DNA of 64,000 bases from JANQRZ01 sp965215165 (GTDB taxonomy: Bacteria > Bacteroidota > Rhodothermia > Rhodothermales > JANQRZ01), in assembly GCA_965215165.1 (NCBI GenBank), contig CBDCCX010000006.1, forward strand, positions 2,232,001-2,296,000, written 5' to 3'. The position numbers and the translations under genes were made by a program. This document shows, one piece after another, positions 31,723 through 41,574 of the stretch. The notes beneath the pieces are model-generated. The model ran no database searches. It saw only the letters and a program-made list of their open reading frames with translations, and had not been told where the DNA came from. The stretch's first letter is position 1; each line of letters begins with the position of its first letter.

Positions 31723-32625
31723 TCAGTCGTCGAGGCCATCGGCCCAGGACCGGATGGCCTCGTTGGCGCGGTCGGCGGCCTCGATGATGGCGGCGTGAGC
31801 CGCGCCCGACGGCAGCGAGAGCGTCGAGTTCGGGATCGCCGCGTCTAGGTCGCGCGCCGTCTCGAAGGGGTAGATCGAGTCCTCGACGCCGGTGAGAATG
31901 AGCGTCGGGACGTCGATGGTCGGCAGCGTCGGGCGGGAGTCGGGCCGCGTGCGGAGCGCGTTCGCCCCGGCGACGGCCGCCTCGAGCGACGCCTCCTCGA
32001 TGATGCCGCTGAGGTAGGCGGCGAGCGCCGGCTCCTCCATCCGCGTCCGGCCGGTGAGCATGTCCTTGATCAGGAACGGCACGAGCGAGGCGACGCCCTG
32101 CTGCCGCGCCTGATTGGCGACGCCGCGCCACAGCCCGGCCTCGGCCGGCGTCGCCGGGGCGGGCGTGGTGTCGATCAGGATCATGCCCCGGAAGCGCTCC
32201 GGCGCGCGGCGGTACATCTCGAAGACGATCGGGCCGCCCATCGACATCCCCCCGATGAGGGCCTCGTCCACGTCGAGCGCGGTCATCACGTCGAGCACGT
32301 CCTGGGCGTAGGTCTCGATCGTGGCGCTGGAGTCGGGGGCGGTGCTCTGGCCGTAGCCGCGCAGGTCGAGCGTGACGACGGTGTAGTCGTCGTCGAGGGC
32401 GTCGCGGTTGTCGCGGAAGAGGCCGCCCGAGAGCGGGTAGCCGTGGACGAGCACCATCGCCGGCCCGTCGCCGGTGCGCTCGTAGTAGATGCGGGCGTCG
32501 TTGAGCTCGACGAAGCCCTCGTCAGGGAGCGGGCTGGCCGTGCTGTCACTGTCGCAGCCAGCGCTGACGGTGACCGAGAGGGCGGCGAGCAAGAGGGTCA
32601 CGGCAAGAGCCTGAAGTTTTTTCAT
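31723..32625 (-). CDS. Alpha/beta hydrolase lipoprotein
   Basis: 300 residues from the ATG at 32625, which starts a lipoprotein signal peptide (MKKLQALAVTLLLAALSVTVSAGCDSD). The hydrolase core shows AMVLVHGYPLSG (oxyanion strand), LDLRGYGQS, nucleophile Ser in IGGMSMGGPIVFEM, Asp in TGVEDSIYPF and His in SGAAHAAIIE. It is closest in style to haloperoxidase/esterase-like hydrolases. It lies at the end of the stress island; a TAGCAGGAT motif (inverted) stands about 150 bp upstream. Substrate unknown. Confidence 0.88.
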   Translation of the reverse strand: MKKLQALAVTLLLAALSVTVSAGCDSDSTASPLPDEGFVELNDARIYYERTGDGPAMVLVHGYPLSGGLFRDNRDALDDDYTVVTLDLRGYGQSTAPDSSATIETYAQDVLDVMTALDVDEALIGGMSMGGPIVFEMYRRAPERFRGMILIDTTPAPATPAEAGLWRGVANQARQQGVASLVPFLIKDMLTGRTRMEEPALAAYLSGIIEEASLEAAVAGANALRTRPDSRPTLPTIDVPTLILTGVEDSIYPFETARDLDAAIPNSTLSLPSGAAHAAIIEAADRANEAIRSWADGLDD

Positions 32626-32970
32626 AGGGACGCGTGAGGGAAGGAAGTCTGACCAGGGAGAGGGGAAGTGAGGAGGAAACCGGAGTCCGGCCGCGCTCCA
32701 GCCTCCGAACCGAGTCCCGAGCCGAGGGATCCACCGACCGCTCCCCATTCGGGGTTCGGCGCTGCGTTTAGTAGAATCCTGCTAGCCGGCAGCGGGGTGC
32801 TCCGGCCGGTACCCCAGCGCGACTCGGCACGATGGCGTGGCGCGGTCTACGCCGGGCTAGACCCGGACGCTGGTTCTGCACGCCCGGCGCGGTTGCGCTC
32901 GCGTCCGGGCCCACAGGGCAGTCTGGTTCGGGCGTATTTTGCGCGCCTCCTCCGCGCCCTCCCTCTCTCT
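32626..32970. promoter_or_regulatory. 345-bp divergent intergenic region between hydrolase and ftsX
   Basis: No gene is supported, although the plus-strand frame is open. It contains ATCCTGCTA at 32776-32784 (reverse of TAGCAGGAT, shared with 26711 and 26807). TATTTTG at 32936-32942 stands about 30 bp before the ftsX GTG and fits the local promoter pattern. GC-rich inverted segments lie around 32786-32850. Confidence 0.45.
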
Positions 32971-33852
32971 GTGCCGCTCTCCTACACCGTCCGCGAAGGG
33001 CTTGCCGGGTTCCGCCGCGCGCGCGTGGCCGCCTTCACCGCGACCAGCGCGCTCGTCGTGGCCCTGGTCCTGATCGCCGTCTTCGGCCTGCTGGCGTGGC
33101 AGGGCGCGCAGGTCACGAACTGGCTCAAGCAGCGGATCGGCGAGGTGCAGGTCTTCGTCTCTAGCGCCGCCGACGCCCGCGCCACCGACGCGCTCCGGCT
33201 CAAGCTCGAGGCGACGCCGGGCGTCGAGTCCGTCGACTACGTCTCGCGCGAGGAGGCCGCCGCCGAGTTCCGCCGCGAGTTCGGCGACGAGGCGGGCGCG
33301 CTGCCGGACGGCGACTTCCTGCCGGCCTCGTTCCGCGTCCAGCTCGAGCCCCGCTGGGCGAACGCCGACAGCCTCGGCGGCCTGGCCGCCCGCTTCGGCG
33401 CGTGGAACCGGGTCGATGAGGTGATCTACAACCAGCCCCTTTTGGCGAAGGTGCAGCGCAACCTCCGCGTCTTTCTGCCGATCGCGCTCGGGCTCGGGTT
33501 CGTCGTGGTCGCGGCGGCACTCTTTCTCGTCGGCAACACGGTCCGGCTGACGATCTACGCACGGCGCATGCTCATCCGCACGATGAAGCTCGTCGGGGCG
33601 ACGAACGGGTTCATCCGGCGGCCGTTCTTGGTCGAGGGCATCGCGCAGGGCGTGGTGGCCGGAGCCGTCGCGTGCCTGCTCGTGTGGCCGGTCTACGAGT
33701 TCCTGCTGCGCGCCGTGCCGCAGGCGCAGGGCTGGCCCGGCGGCTCCCCGCTGTGGACCCTCGCGGCCGTCTTCGCGCTCGGCATCGGGCTGGGCTGGCT
33801 CGGCTCGTGGCTGGCGGTGCGGCGCTTCATCAAGCACATCCACCTGTCGTGA
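32971..33852 (+). CDS. ftsX: Cell division protein FtsX-like permease
   Basis: 293 residues from the GTG at 32971; the frame is open for 100 codons upstream, but FtsX proteins are about 290-300 residues and begin just before the PLSYTVREGLAGFRRAR cytoplasmic segment. Topology is classic: TM1 (VAAFTATSALVVALVLIAVFG), a periplasmic domain (about 45-165) with the VFVSSAADARATDALRLKLEATPGVESVDYVSREEAAAEF fold, and three C-terminal TMs with LIRTMKLVGATNGFIRRPFLVEG between TM2 and TM3. With FtsE (not in the window) it would couple ATP hydrolysis to peptidoglycan hydrolase activation at the septum. Confidence 0.92.
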   Translation: MPLSYTVREGLAGFRRARVAAFTATSALVVALVLIAVFGLLAWQGAQVTNWLKQRIGEVQVFVSSAADARATDALRLKLEATPGVESVDYVSREEAAAEFRREFGDEAGALPDGDFLPASFRVQLEPRWANADSLGGLAARFGAWNRVDEVIYNQPLLAKVQRNLRVFLPIALGLGFVVVAAALFLVGNTVRLTIYARRMLIRTMKLVGATNGFIRRPFLVEGIAQGVVAGAVACLLVWPVYEFLLRAVPQAQGWPGGSPLWTLAAVFALGIGLGWLGSWLAVRRFIKHIHLS

Positions 33853-33943
33853 GCGGTTCGCGGATCGTGATGAGTTGATGGTAGCAAGTAGCGACGCCGA
33901 TGGGCATAAACACAATTATCCACCACCACCTGTCCAGCTTCCC

Positions 33944-34849
33944 ATGCGCCCCGCCCTCCTCTGCCTGCTGGCCCTCCTCGCGCTCCCCGCCTGCCGCTCG
34001 GAAGACGACGTGGCGCGCGGCGAGGACGGCACCCTCCAGCTCGGCCGGGAGGAGGCGCGCGAGGTGACCGAGCGCGCCGTCCGCCTCGGCACCCGGACCC
34101 TCGTACTCGACTCCGAAACCGGCTCGATCACCGTCGTCGGCACCGACAGCGACGAGGCGCGGCTGCGCTTCGAGCGCATCGCGCGCGGGGCGACCGTCGC
34201 CTCGGCCGAGACCCGGCTCGGGCGGCTCACCGTCGAGGAGGCCGGCGACGGCGAGATCTACCAGTACGTTCTCCGCTGCAACGGCGTCGAGGGCGCGCGC
34301 ATCGACGTCGTCGCCGAGGTGCCGCGCGGGGCCACGCTCAACATCGCGCTCGAGCGGGGCGAGGTCCGGCTCTCCGGCACGGCGGGCGACCTCGCCGTCG
34401 AGAACCAGCTCGGCTCGGTCGAGGCGGCCGGGCTAGCAGGCCGCGCCGTGTCGATCACCACGGAGCTCGGCTCCGTCGACGCGGCCTTCGCCGAGATTCC
34501 GGCCGACGCTGAGGTGAGCATCGAGACCGAGAACGGCAGCGTGGCCCTCACGCTCCCCTCCGAAGCGAACGCCGAGGTGGAGGTCGAGACGCAGACCGGG
34601 ACGATCTCTGTGGAGGGCCTGCGCTTCACCGACCGCACCCTGAACGCGCTCGGCAACCGCTTCGAAGGCCGCCTCGGCCGGGGCGAAGCCGCCGTGCGCG
34701 TCGAGACCGAGGTCGGCAGCGTCGCGCTCCGCGAAGGCCGCGTCCTCAGCCTCGACAACCTCGACAGCCCCGACCCGCCCCGGCCGGTGGACGACACGAG
34801 CAGGGTCCCACTCGGCGCGCCCGTCGCCCCGAGTCCGCCGGTCCGATGA
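33944..34849 (+). CDS. DUF4097-like beta-solenoid lipoprotein
   Basis: 301 residues from the ATG at 33944, beginning a lipoprotein signal (LLALLALPACRSE). The rest is a repetitive beta structure with short strands such as SETGSITVVGTDSDEARL, NQLGSVEAAG, TELGSVDAAF, TENGSVALTLP, TQTGTISVEG and TEVGSVALREG, the 'xxxGsvxv' ladder of DUF4097 putative adhesin domains. Probably an envelope-anchored protein of unknown function. Its stop overlaps the next start (ATGA at 34846-34849), so it is translationally coupled to a GNAT acetyltransferase. Confidence 0.8.
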   Translation: MRPALLCLLALLALPACRSEDDVARGEDGTLQLGREEAREVTERAVRLGTRTLVLDSETGSITVVGTDSDEARLRFERIARGATVASAETRLGRLTVEEAGDGEIYQYVLRCNGVEGARIDVVAEVPRGATLNIALERGEVRLSGTAGDLAVENQLGSVEAAGLAGRAVSITTELGSVDAAFAEIPADAEVSIETENGSVALTLPSEANAEVEVETQTGTISVEGLRFTDRTLNALGNRFEGRLGRGEAAVRVETEVGSVALREGRVLSLDNLDSPDPPRPVDDTSRVPLGAPVAPSPPVR

Positions 34850-35382
34850 CCACTAGTCCGGCGACCATCGCCCTCGAACCGACGGGGCTGGAGCACGCGC
34901 CCGCCATCCAACGCCTCGCCGCCCACCCCGACGTTGCGGCGACGACGCTCGTGCCACACCCGTACCCCACCGACGGCGCGGTCCGGTTCGTCGAGGACAT
35001 CGTGCGGCCGGGCCGGGCGGCGGGGACGCAGTACGCATTCGTGGTCAAGGACGCGGAGGAGGTCGTCGGGCACATCACGGTGCAGAACGTGGACCGCGCG
35101 CGCGGAGAGGCCGAGGTCGGCTACTGGATTGGGCGGCCGTTCTGGGGAGGCGGCTACGCGACGGCGGCGCTCCGGCTCGTGCTCGGGTTCGCCTTCGAGG
35201 GGCTGGGGCTGCGGTCGGTCTACGCGCACGTCCTGGCCCACAACCCCGGCTCGGCGCGTGTCCTGGAGAAGGCGTGCTTCCGGCGCGTCGACCTGCCGCC
35301 CGAGGTCGTGCCGTGCGGCTGCGCCGAGCGGGGCGAGACGTGGAGCTACCGGCTGGAGCGGACCGCGTGGGTGGCGAAATGA
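34846..35382 (+). CDS. GNAT family N-acetyltransferase (RimJ/RimL type)
   Basis: 178 residues. The GNAT fold of the RimJ/RimL group is evident: ALEPTGLEHAPAIQRLAAHPDVAATT at the N-terminus, EVVGHITVQNVDRARGEAEVGYWIGRPFWGGGYATAALRLVLGFAFEGLGLRSVYAHVLAHNPGSARVLEKACF with the acetyl-CoA loop around WGGGYATAA. It transfers acetyl groups to amines of a small molecule or protein N-terminus. The start overlaps the preceding lipoprotein stop by 4 bp. No functional link between the two products is apparent. Confidence 0.9.
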   Translation: MTTSPATIALEPTGLEHAPAIQRLAAHPDVAATTLVPHPYPTDGAVRFVEDIVRPGRAAGTQYAFVVKDAEEVVGHITVQNVDRARGEAEVGYWIGRPFWGGGYATAALRLVLGFAFEGLGLRSVYAHVLAHNPGSARVLEKACFRRVDLPPEVVPCGCAERGETWSYRLERTAWVAK

Positions 35383-35399
35383 GAGCCGGCCGGCCGTGG

Positions 35400-35406
35400 T
35401 ACCTTC
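35400..35406 (+). promoter_or_regulatory. Candidate promoter element TACCTTC upstream of dihydroorotase gene
   Basis: TACCTTC at 35400-35406 precedes the start at 35467 by 60 bp, leaving a leader of about 50 nt. Confidence 0.35.
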
Positions 35407-35466
35407 CCGACCGCCCCGGCACCCGCACACCGGGCACGGTACGCCGCGCCCCTATGCCTCTCCCTG

Positions 35467-36771
<1,305 letters not shown>

Positions 36772-36804
36772 CTTGCCAAGCACCAGAGCCTTCTGAGCGA
36801 GACT

Positions 36805-37116
36805 ATGCAAGCCCAAACCTTAGACGATCACATCGAACAGACCCCCGGCGTCGCAGGCGGAAAGCCGCGCATCGCCGGTCGCCGCATCACGGTGCGCGAC
36901 ATCGCGGTCTGGCACGAACGCCTCGGCGTAAGTGCCGACGAGATCGCTACCGAGTACGACCTGACACTGTCAGACGTGTACGCGGCCCTCGCCTACTACT
37001 ACGACCACCGCGAAGAAATAGACGCCTCCATCCGGGAAGGCGAGGCGTTCGCCGAGGTCATGCGGGCACGGACCCCGTCGAAGGTGAGAGACAAGCTGCA
37101 TGGCCGAGACGTTTAG
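36805..37116 (+). CDS. DUF433 antitoxin
   Basis: 103 residues. The DUF433 winged-helix core is clear: TPGVAGGKPRIAGRRITVRDIAVWHERLGVSADEIATEYDLTLSDVYAALAYYYDHREEIDASI. These small DNA-binding proteins are antitoxins or repressors paired with PIN-like DUF5615 toxins. The C-terminus overlaps the start of the next gene by 17 bp (37100-37116), the expected arrangement for a coupled antitoxin-toxin operon with antitoxin first. It probably neutralises the DUF5615 protein and represses its own promoter. Confidence 0.93.
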   Translation: MQAQTLDDHIEQTPGVAGGKPRIAGRRITVRDIAVWHERLGVSADEIATEYDLTLSDVYAALAYYYDHREEIDASIREGEAFAEVMRARTPSKVRDKLHGRDV

Positions 37117-37432
37117 ATTCTACACCGACGAGCACAGCGCGATGGCCGTGGCGAAGGGACTGAGGCGGCGCGGCATCGGCGTGATGACGACCTACGAGGC
37201 AGGACGGCTCGGAACCTCAGACGAGGAGCAACCGGCCTTTGCTGCGATGGAGGACCGGGTGTTCTTCACCAAAGACGACGACTTTCTGCGCCTGCACGCG
37301 ACCGGGATAACCCACGCCGGCATCGTCTACGCACAGCAGGGTACCCGCGTCGGCGACATCATCCGAGGATTGACCCTGGTGTTCGAGGTGTACGGGGCGG
37401 CCGAGATGCGAAACCACGTCGAGTTTTTGTAG
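37100..37432 (+). CDS. DUF5615 PIN-like toxin
   Basis: 110 residues with the DUF5615 PIN-like fold: FYTDEHSAMAVAKGLRRRGIGVMTTYEAGRLGTSDEEQPAFAAMEDRVFFTKDDDFLRLHATGITHAGIVYAQQ. Acidic residues in FYTDEH, SDEEQ and TKDDDF match the predicted nuclease positions. It is the probable toxin partner of the overlapping DUF433 gene, expected to cleave RNA if released. The C-terminus is complete (LVFEVYGAAEMRNHVEFL), so this module appears intact, unlike the PIN module at 57144. Confidence 0.92.
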   Translation: MAETFRFYTDEHSAMAVAKGLRRRGIGVMTTYEAGRLGTSDEEQPAFAAMEDRVFFTKDDDFLRLHATGITHAGIVYAQQGTRVGDIIRGLTLVFEVYGAAEMRNHVEFL

Positions 37433-37470
37433 CGAGAGGAGCTGCTCGGAGGAGAGGGCGAGCGAGCGGC

Positions 37471-37477
37471 CTATCTT
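37471..37477 (+). promoter_or_regulatory. Candidate promoter element TATCTTC upstream of class V aminotransferase gene
   Basis: TATCTTC lies 23 bp before the ATG at 37501, similar to the motif positions before the other plus-strand genes here. Confidence 0.35.
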
Positions 37478-37500
37478 CCCCCACGCTCACGCCCGACGCC

Positions 37501-39222
37501 ATGACGCTCCCCTCGCTCGACTTCGCCACGCTCCGCGCCGAGACGCTCGGCATCGACACGCCGGTCGAGACGCCGTTCGGCGAGCGGCTGCTCGTCTACG
37601 CCGACTTCACGGCCTCGGGGCGGTGCCTCCGGTTCGTCGAGGACTACGTCTGCGACCTCGCCCGGCTCTACGCCAACAGCCACACCGAGGATAGCACGAC
37701 GGGCCGAGCCACGACGCGGCTCCTGCACCAAGCCGAGGACGCGATCAAGGCGGCCGTCAACGCCGGGCCGGACGGCCGGCTCATCGCCTGCGGCACCGGC
37801 TCGACCGCCGCCATCGACAAGCTCCAGCAGCTCCTCGGGGTCGCGCTCCCGCCGGCCACGCGGCAGCGGCTCCGCGAGTGCGCGGGCGAGGATTTCGAGG
37901 CCGCGCTCCGCGCGCAGCAGCCGGTCGTGTTCGTCGGCCCCTACGAGCACCACTCGAACGAGGTCACCTGGCGCGAAGGGCTGGCGACGGTCGTCGAGGT
38001 GGACCTCGACGCCGACGGCCGGCTCGACCTCGGCCACCTCGACGCGCTCTTGCAGGACCCGCAGTGGCACGGCCGCCGACGGATCGGGTCGTTCTCGGCG
38101 GCCTCGAACGTGACGGGGGTCAAGACGCCGGTCCGCGCCGTCGCCCGCCTGCTCCACCGGCACGATGCGCTGGCGTGCTTCGACTTCGCCGCGAGCGCGC
38201 CCTACGTCACCATCGACATGAACCCGGTGGGCGACCCCGAGGCAGCGCTCGACGCGGTCTTCCTCTCGCCGCACAAGTTCCTCGGCGGGCCGGGGGCGTG
38301 CGGCCTGCTCGTCTTCAACGAACGGGTCTACCCGAAGGACCTCGCCCCGAGCGTCGGCGGCGGCGGGACCGTCGTCTACGTCAACGCCGAGGGGCACGAG
38401 TTCACGACGGACATCGAGGCGCGGGAGAAGGCCGGGACGCCGGGCATCTTGCAGACGATCCGCGCGGCGCTCGCGATGCAGGTCAAGGAGGCCGTCGGGG
38501 TCGAGGCCATCGAGCACCGCGAGCAGGCGCTCCTGCGCCGGGCGCTGGGACGCTGGGGCGAGCGCGTCGAGATTCTCGGGCCGGCCGAGCCGGAGGCGCG
38601 CGTCGGGATCGTCTCGTTCAACCTGCGGAGCGCGCCCGGCCGGTATCTCCACCCGCGCTTCGTGACGACGCTGCTCGACGACCTCTTCGGAATCCAGAGC
38701 CGCGCCGGGTGCTCGTGCGCCGGTCCCTACGCCCACCGCCTGCTCGGCATCCGGCTCGACCGGGCGCGGCAGCTCCTGGCGCTCTCGCGCGACGGGGTCC
38801 ACGGCGTCAAGCCCGGCTGGGTCCGCGTCGGGTTCCACTTCACGATGGACGACGCCGAGGCGAACTACCTCATCGCGGCGGTCGAGTTCGTGGCGCGCCA
38901 CGGCGAGCGCTTTCTGCCCTTGTACAAGTTCCACGTCCGCTCCGGGACGTGGGCGCACCGCGACGGCCGCCCCGCCCCGCCCTCGCTCTCGCTCGCGGCC
39001 GCCCTCGACCGAAGTGTCCCGCCCGAGGCCCCGCCGGCCGCCGCGCGCGCCGAGCGCTACGCCCGCTACCTGGACGAAGCCCACGCCCTCGCCGAGCAGT
39101 TCGCCGACGAGGCACCGCCCACGACGCTCGACGGCGAGCTGGGCACGCTCCAGTATTTCAGTCTCGCCGAGGGCGGCCTCGCCGACGACGCGGACGTAGA
39201 CGCCTTCTGCGGCGGATTCTAG
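37501..39222 (+). CDS. Class V aminotransferase-fold PLP enzyme (cysteine desulfurase-like)
   Basis: 573 residues, longer than SufS/NifS (about 400). PLP fold features are ERLLVYADFTASGRCLRFVEDYV at the N-terminus, ANSHTEDSTTGRATTRLLHQAEDAIKAAV, the cofactor loop CGTGSTAAIDKL, Asp in CFDFAASAPYVTIDMNP and the Schiff-base Lys in FLSPHKFLGGPGACGLLVFN. IQSRAGCSCAGPYAHRLLGI holds a cysteine where desulfurases have theirs. A C-terminal extension of about 100 residues (PLYKFHVRSGTWAHRDGRP onward) is characteristic of this longer subgroup. The reaction is not certain: desulfurase, lyase or aminotransferase. The M28 peptidase gene begins 4 bp after the stop. Confidence 0.85.
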   Translation: MTLPSLDFATLRAETLGIDTPVETPFGERLLVYADFTASGRCLRFVEDYVCDLARLYANSHTEDSTTGRATTRLLHQAEDAIKAAVNAGPDGRLIACGTGSTAAIDKLQQLLGVALPPATRQRLRECAGEDFEAALRAQQPVVFVGPYEHHSNEVTWREGLATVVEVDLDADGRLDLGHLDALLQDPQWHGRRRIGSFSAASNVTGVKTPVRAVARLLHRHDALACFDFAASAPYVTIDMNPVGDPEAALDAVFLSPHKFLGGPGACGLLVFNERVYPKDLAPSVGGGGTVVYVNAEGHEFTTDIEAREKAGTPGILQTIRAALAMQVKEAVGVEAIEHREQALLRRALGRWGERVEILGPAEPEARVGIVSFNLRSAPGRYLHPRFVTTLLDDLFGIQSRAGCSCAGPYAHRLLGIRLDRARQLLALSRDGVHGVKPGWVRVGFHFTMDDAEANYLIAAVEFVARHGERFLPLYKFHVRSGTWAHRDGRPAPPSLSLAAALDRSVPPEAPPAAARAERYARYLDEAHALAEQFADEAPPTTLDGELGTLQYFSLAEGGLADDADVDAFCGGF

Positions 39223-39225
39223 CCG

Positions 39226-40236
39226 ATGGCAAAGCGGACGACGACGAAGCCTCGGCAACAACGGGCGCGGCAGAAGCAGACCCGGCACGCACCGCCGCCG
39301 TGGCGACGTCCCGTCGTGCTCGCCGCCGCCGTTGCGCTCCTCGTCGCCCTCGTCTTCGGCGTGCGGACCCTCAGCGATGTCCGGCCAGCGTTCGACGGTG
39401 ACCGGGCCTTCGCCGACGTCGAGCAACAGGTCGCCTTCGGCCCGCGGGTTCCGGGGAGCGCCGGGCACGAGCGGACGCGGCAGTGGCTCGTCGACACCCT
39501 CGAACCGCTCGCCGACCGGGTGACCGAGCAGCCGTTCACGGCGATGCTCGGAGACTCGGCAGCGGTCGAGGGGACAAACCTCATCGCGTCGTTCGGTCTC
39601 GACCCCGGCCTCGGGACCCGCATCATGCTCGCCGCGCACTGGGACACCCGCCCCTTCGCCGACCGCGATCCCGACCCGGCCAACCACCGCGACCCGGTGC
39701 CCGGCGCGAACGACGGGGCCTCGGGCGTTGCCGTCCTTCTGGAGATGGCCCGCCTCCTCGCCACCGACCCGCCGGCCGTCGGCGTGGACCTCGTCCTCTT
39801 CGACCTCGAGGACTCGGGCGACTACGGGGCGACCGACACGACGACGGCGCGCACCCCGTTCGCGCTCGGCTCCGCCGCCTTCGTGCGTGACAACCCGACC
39901 TACCGCCCGACGTTCGGAATCCTCCTCGACATGGTCGGCGACGAGAGCCTGCGGATTCCGAAGGAGGGCTTCTCGCAGCGGTACGCGCCCGCCATCGTCC
40001 AGAAGGTCTGGGCGGCCGCCGAGGCCGTCGGGGCGGAGGCGTTCGTGGACGAGACGGGCGGAGCCATCGAGGACGACCACGTCCCCTTCCTCCGCGCCGG
40101 CATCCCGGTCATCGACCTGATCCAGCAGCCGTTCCCGGCGACGTGGCACACGACGGCCGACACCCCGGAGCACGTCAGCCCGGCGAGCCTCGGGCAGGTC
40201 GGGCAGGTGCTCGTCGAGGTCGTCTACACCGAGTGA
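39226..40236 (+). CDS. M28 family peptidase / glutaminyl-peptide cyclotransferase-like
   Basis: 336 residues. A single N-terminal transmembrane helix (RPVVLAAAVALLVALVFGVRTL, about 26-47) follows a basic Thr/Lys/Arg stretch, so the enzyme is anchored with its catalytic domain outside the cytoplasm. The M28 zinc site is seen in LAAHWDTRPFADRD (His-Asp), PGANDGASGVAVLLEM (Asp), LFDLEDSGDYG (Glu) and PATWHTTADTPEHVS (His). The domain is closest to bacterial glutaminyl cyclases (FGPRVPGSAGHERTRQWL), which form pyroglutamate at protein N-termini, but aminopeptidase activity cannot be excluded. It is co-transcribed with the preceding PLP enzyme by spacing. Confidence 0.88.
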   Translation: MAKRTTTKPRQQRARQKQTRHAPPPWRRPVVLAAAVALLVALVFGVRTLSDVRPAFDGDRAFADVEQQVAFGPRVPGSAGHERTRQWLVDTLEPLADRVTEQPFTAMLGDSAAVEGTNLIASFGLDPGLGTRIMLAAHWDTRPFADRDPDPANHRDPVPGANDGASGVAVLLEMARLLATDPPAVGVDLVLFDLEDSGDYGATDTTTARTPFALGSAAFVRDNPTYRPTFGILLDMVGDESLRIPKEGFSQRYAPAIVQKVWAAAEAVGAEAFVDETGGAIEDDHVPFLRAGIPVIDLIQQPFPATWHTTADTPEHVSPASLGQVGQVLVEVVYTE

Positions 40237-40244
40237 AAGCGAGC

Positions 40245-41549
40245 TCAGGCAATCTGCTTCCAGCTCTCAGTCTGCCGCGGGAGCACGTTGGCGGCGTCGA
40301 GGTCCGGGTGGAGCAGCGCTTCCGAGATCCGCTCCATCCGCGTTCCCTGCGATCCTTTGACCAAGACCACGTCGTCTGCTCGAGGCTCGTAGACTTGGCC
40401 GGACCGGATGGAGGCGGCGAGGTCGGACGAGGCGTCGTGCAGCGTGATGGCCGCGCGCTGCTCCCGAGGCAGCGTTTCGACGGCCTGGGCCATGAGGGCC
40501 CCGACGGCGTGGACGTGATCGGCCGCGCGGGCGGCAGCGGCGAGGACGCGGGCGTGCTCCTCGACCTCCGTCTCGCCTAGCTCGAGCATGTCGCCGAGGA
40601 AGGCGATGCGGCGGGTGCCGTCCAGGGTCTCGAGGACGCGGAGCGCAGAGAGCGTAGCGTCCGGCGAGGCGTTGTAGGTGTCGTCGATGAGCGTGCTCCC
40701 GCCCTGCCCCCGGAGCCGGTTCAGCCGCCCCTTCTCCGGCTCGATCCGCTCCAGCCCTCGGTTGATCGCCTCGTCGGACATCCCGAGGGCGAGGCCGGCG
40801 CTGAACGCGGCGAGCGCCGTGTAGACCGCGTGCTCCCCCAAGATCGGCAGCGTCGCCGTGATGCGGTCGGGGCGCACGTCGCAGGCCGCGCCTGTGCCGT
40901 AGCGCAGCGTCCGGCCGGCGTTGAGGTCGGCCATCTGCGCGACGCGCGGGTCGTCGCCGTTGAGGCACGCCGTGCCGCCGGGACCGAGGGCGCGGACGAG
41001 CTCCGACTTCTCGCGCTGCACGCCGTCGATGCTCCCGAAGGTCTCGACGTGGACGCCCCGCACGTTCGTCACGATGGACACGGTCGGCGGAAAGACGTGG
41101 CACAGCTCGCGGATGTCCCCTTCGAGCCGGGCCCCCATCTCGAGCACGAGCTTCGTGTCGGCGTCGAAGGCGCGGTTCAGGAGCAGGAGCGAGAGGCCGA
41201 GCGGCGTGTTCTTGTTGCCCTCCGACGCGACCACCGCGAACCCCTCGCGGAGCACGGCGAGCACCGCCGTCCTCGTCGTCGTCTTGCCCATCGACCCCGT
41301 GATCGCCACGACGTCCGGGCCGAGGCGGCGCAGCTTCTCGGTGGCTTCCCCGATCAGGAAGTCCAGCGCGCTCTCGACGCGCACCACCTCCACCCCCTCG
41401 GGCACCTCCAGGTCGATTTCCGTCACGACAGCGGTCGCGCCGGCCTCGACGGCCTGCGGGACAAAGTCGTGTCCGTCGTGCGTCTCGCCCCGGATGGCGA
41501 CGTAGGTGTCGCCGGGTTGCAGCGTGCGGGTGTCGGTCGAGTAAGCCAT
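40245..41549 (-). CDS. murF: UDP-N-acetylmuramoyl-tripeptide--D-alanyl-D-alanine ligase
   Basis: 434 residues. MurF adds D-Ala-D-Ala to the UDP-MurNAc-tripeptide, the last cytoplasmic step of the pentapeptide precursor. Domains: N-terminal substrate domain (RTLQPGDTYVAIRGETHDGHDFVPQAVEAGA), ATPase with ITGSMGKTTTRTAV (P-loop), EGNKNTPLG, LEMGARLEGDI and a C-terminal domain with LIDDTYNASPDATLSALRVL, FLGDMLELG and VLVKGSQGTRMERI. The upstream neighbour is ddl (25-bp gap), which makes the D-Ala-D-Ala substrate, so the pair forms a functional mini-operon. The C-terminus faces the M28 gene tail to tail, 8 bp apart. Confidence 0.95.
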   Translation of the reverse strand: MAYSTDTRTLQPGDTYVAIRGETHDGHDFVPQAVEAGATAVVTEIDLEVPEGVEVVRVESALDFLIGEATEKLRRLGPDVVAITGSMGKTTTRTAVLAVLREGFAVVASEGNKNTPLGLSLLLLNRAFDADTKLVLEMGARLEGDIRELCHVFPPTVSIVTNVRGVHVETFGSIDGVQREKSELVRALGPGGTACLNGDDPRVAQMADLNAGRTLRYGTGAACDVRPDRITATLPILGEHAVYTALAAFSAGLALGMSDEAINRGLERIEPEKGRLNRLRGQGGSTLIDDTYNASPDATLSALRVLETLDGTRRIAFLGDMLELGETEVEEHARVLAAAARAADHVHAVGALMAQAVETLPREQRAAITLHDASSDLAASIRSGQVYEPRADDVVLVKGSQGTRMERISEALLHPDLDAANVLPRQTESWKQIA

Positions 41550-41574
41550 CGTGAGGACCAGAAGGAGCGGGGCG

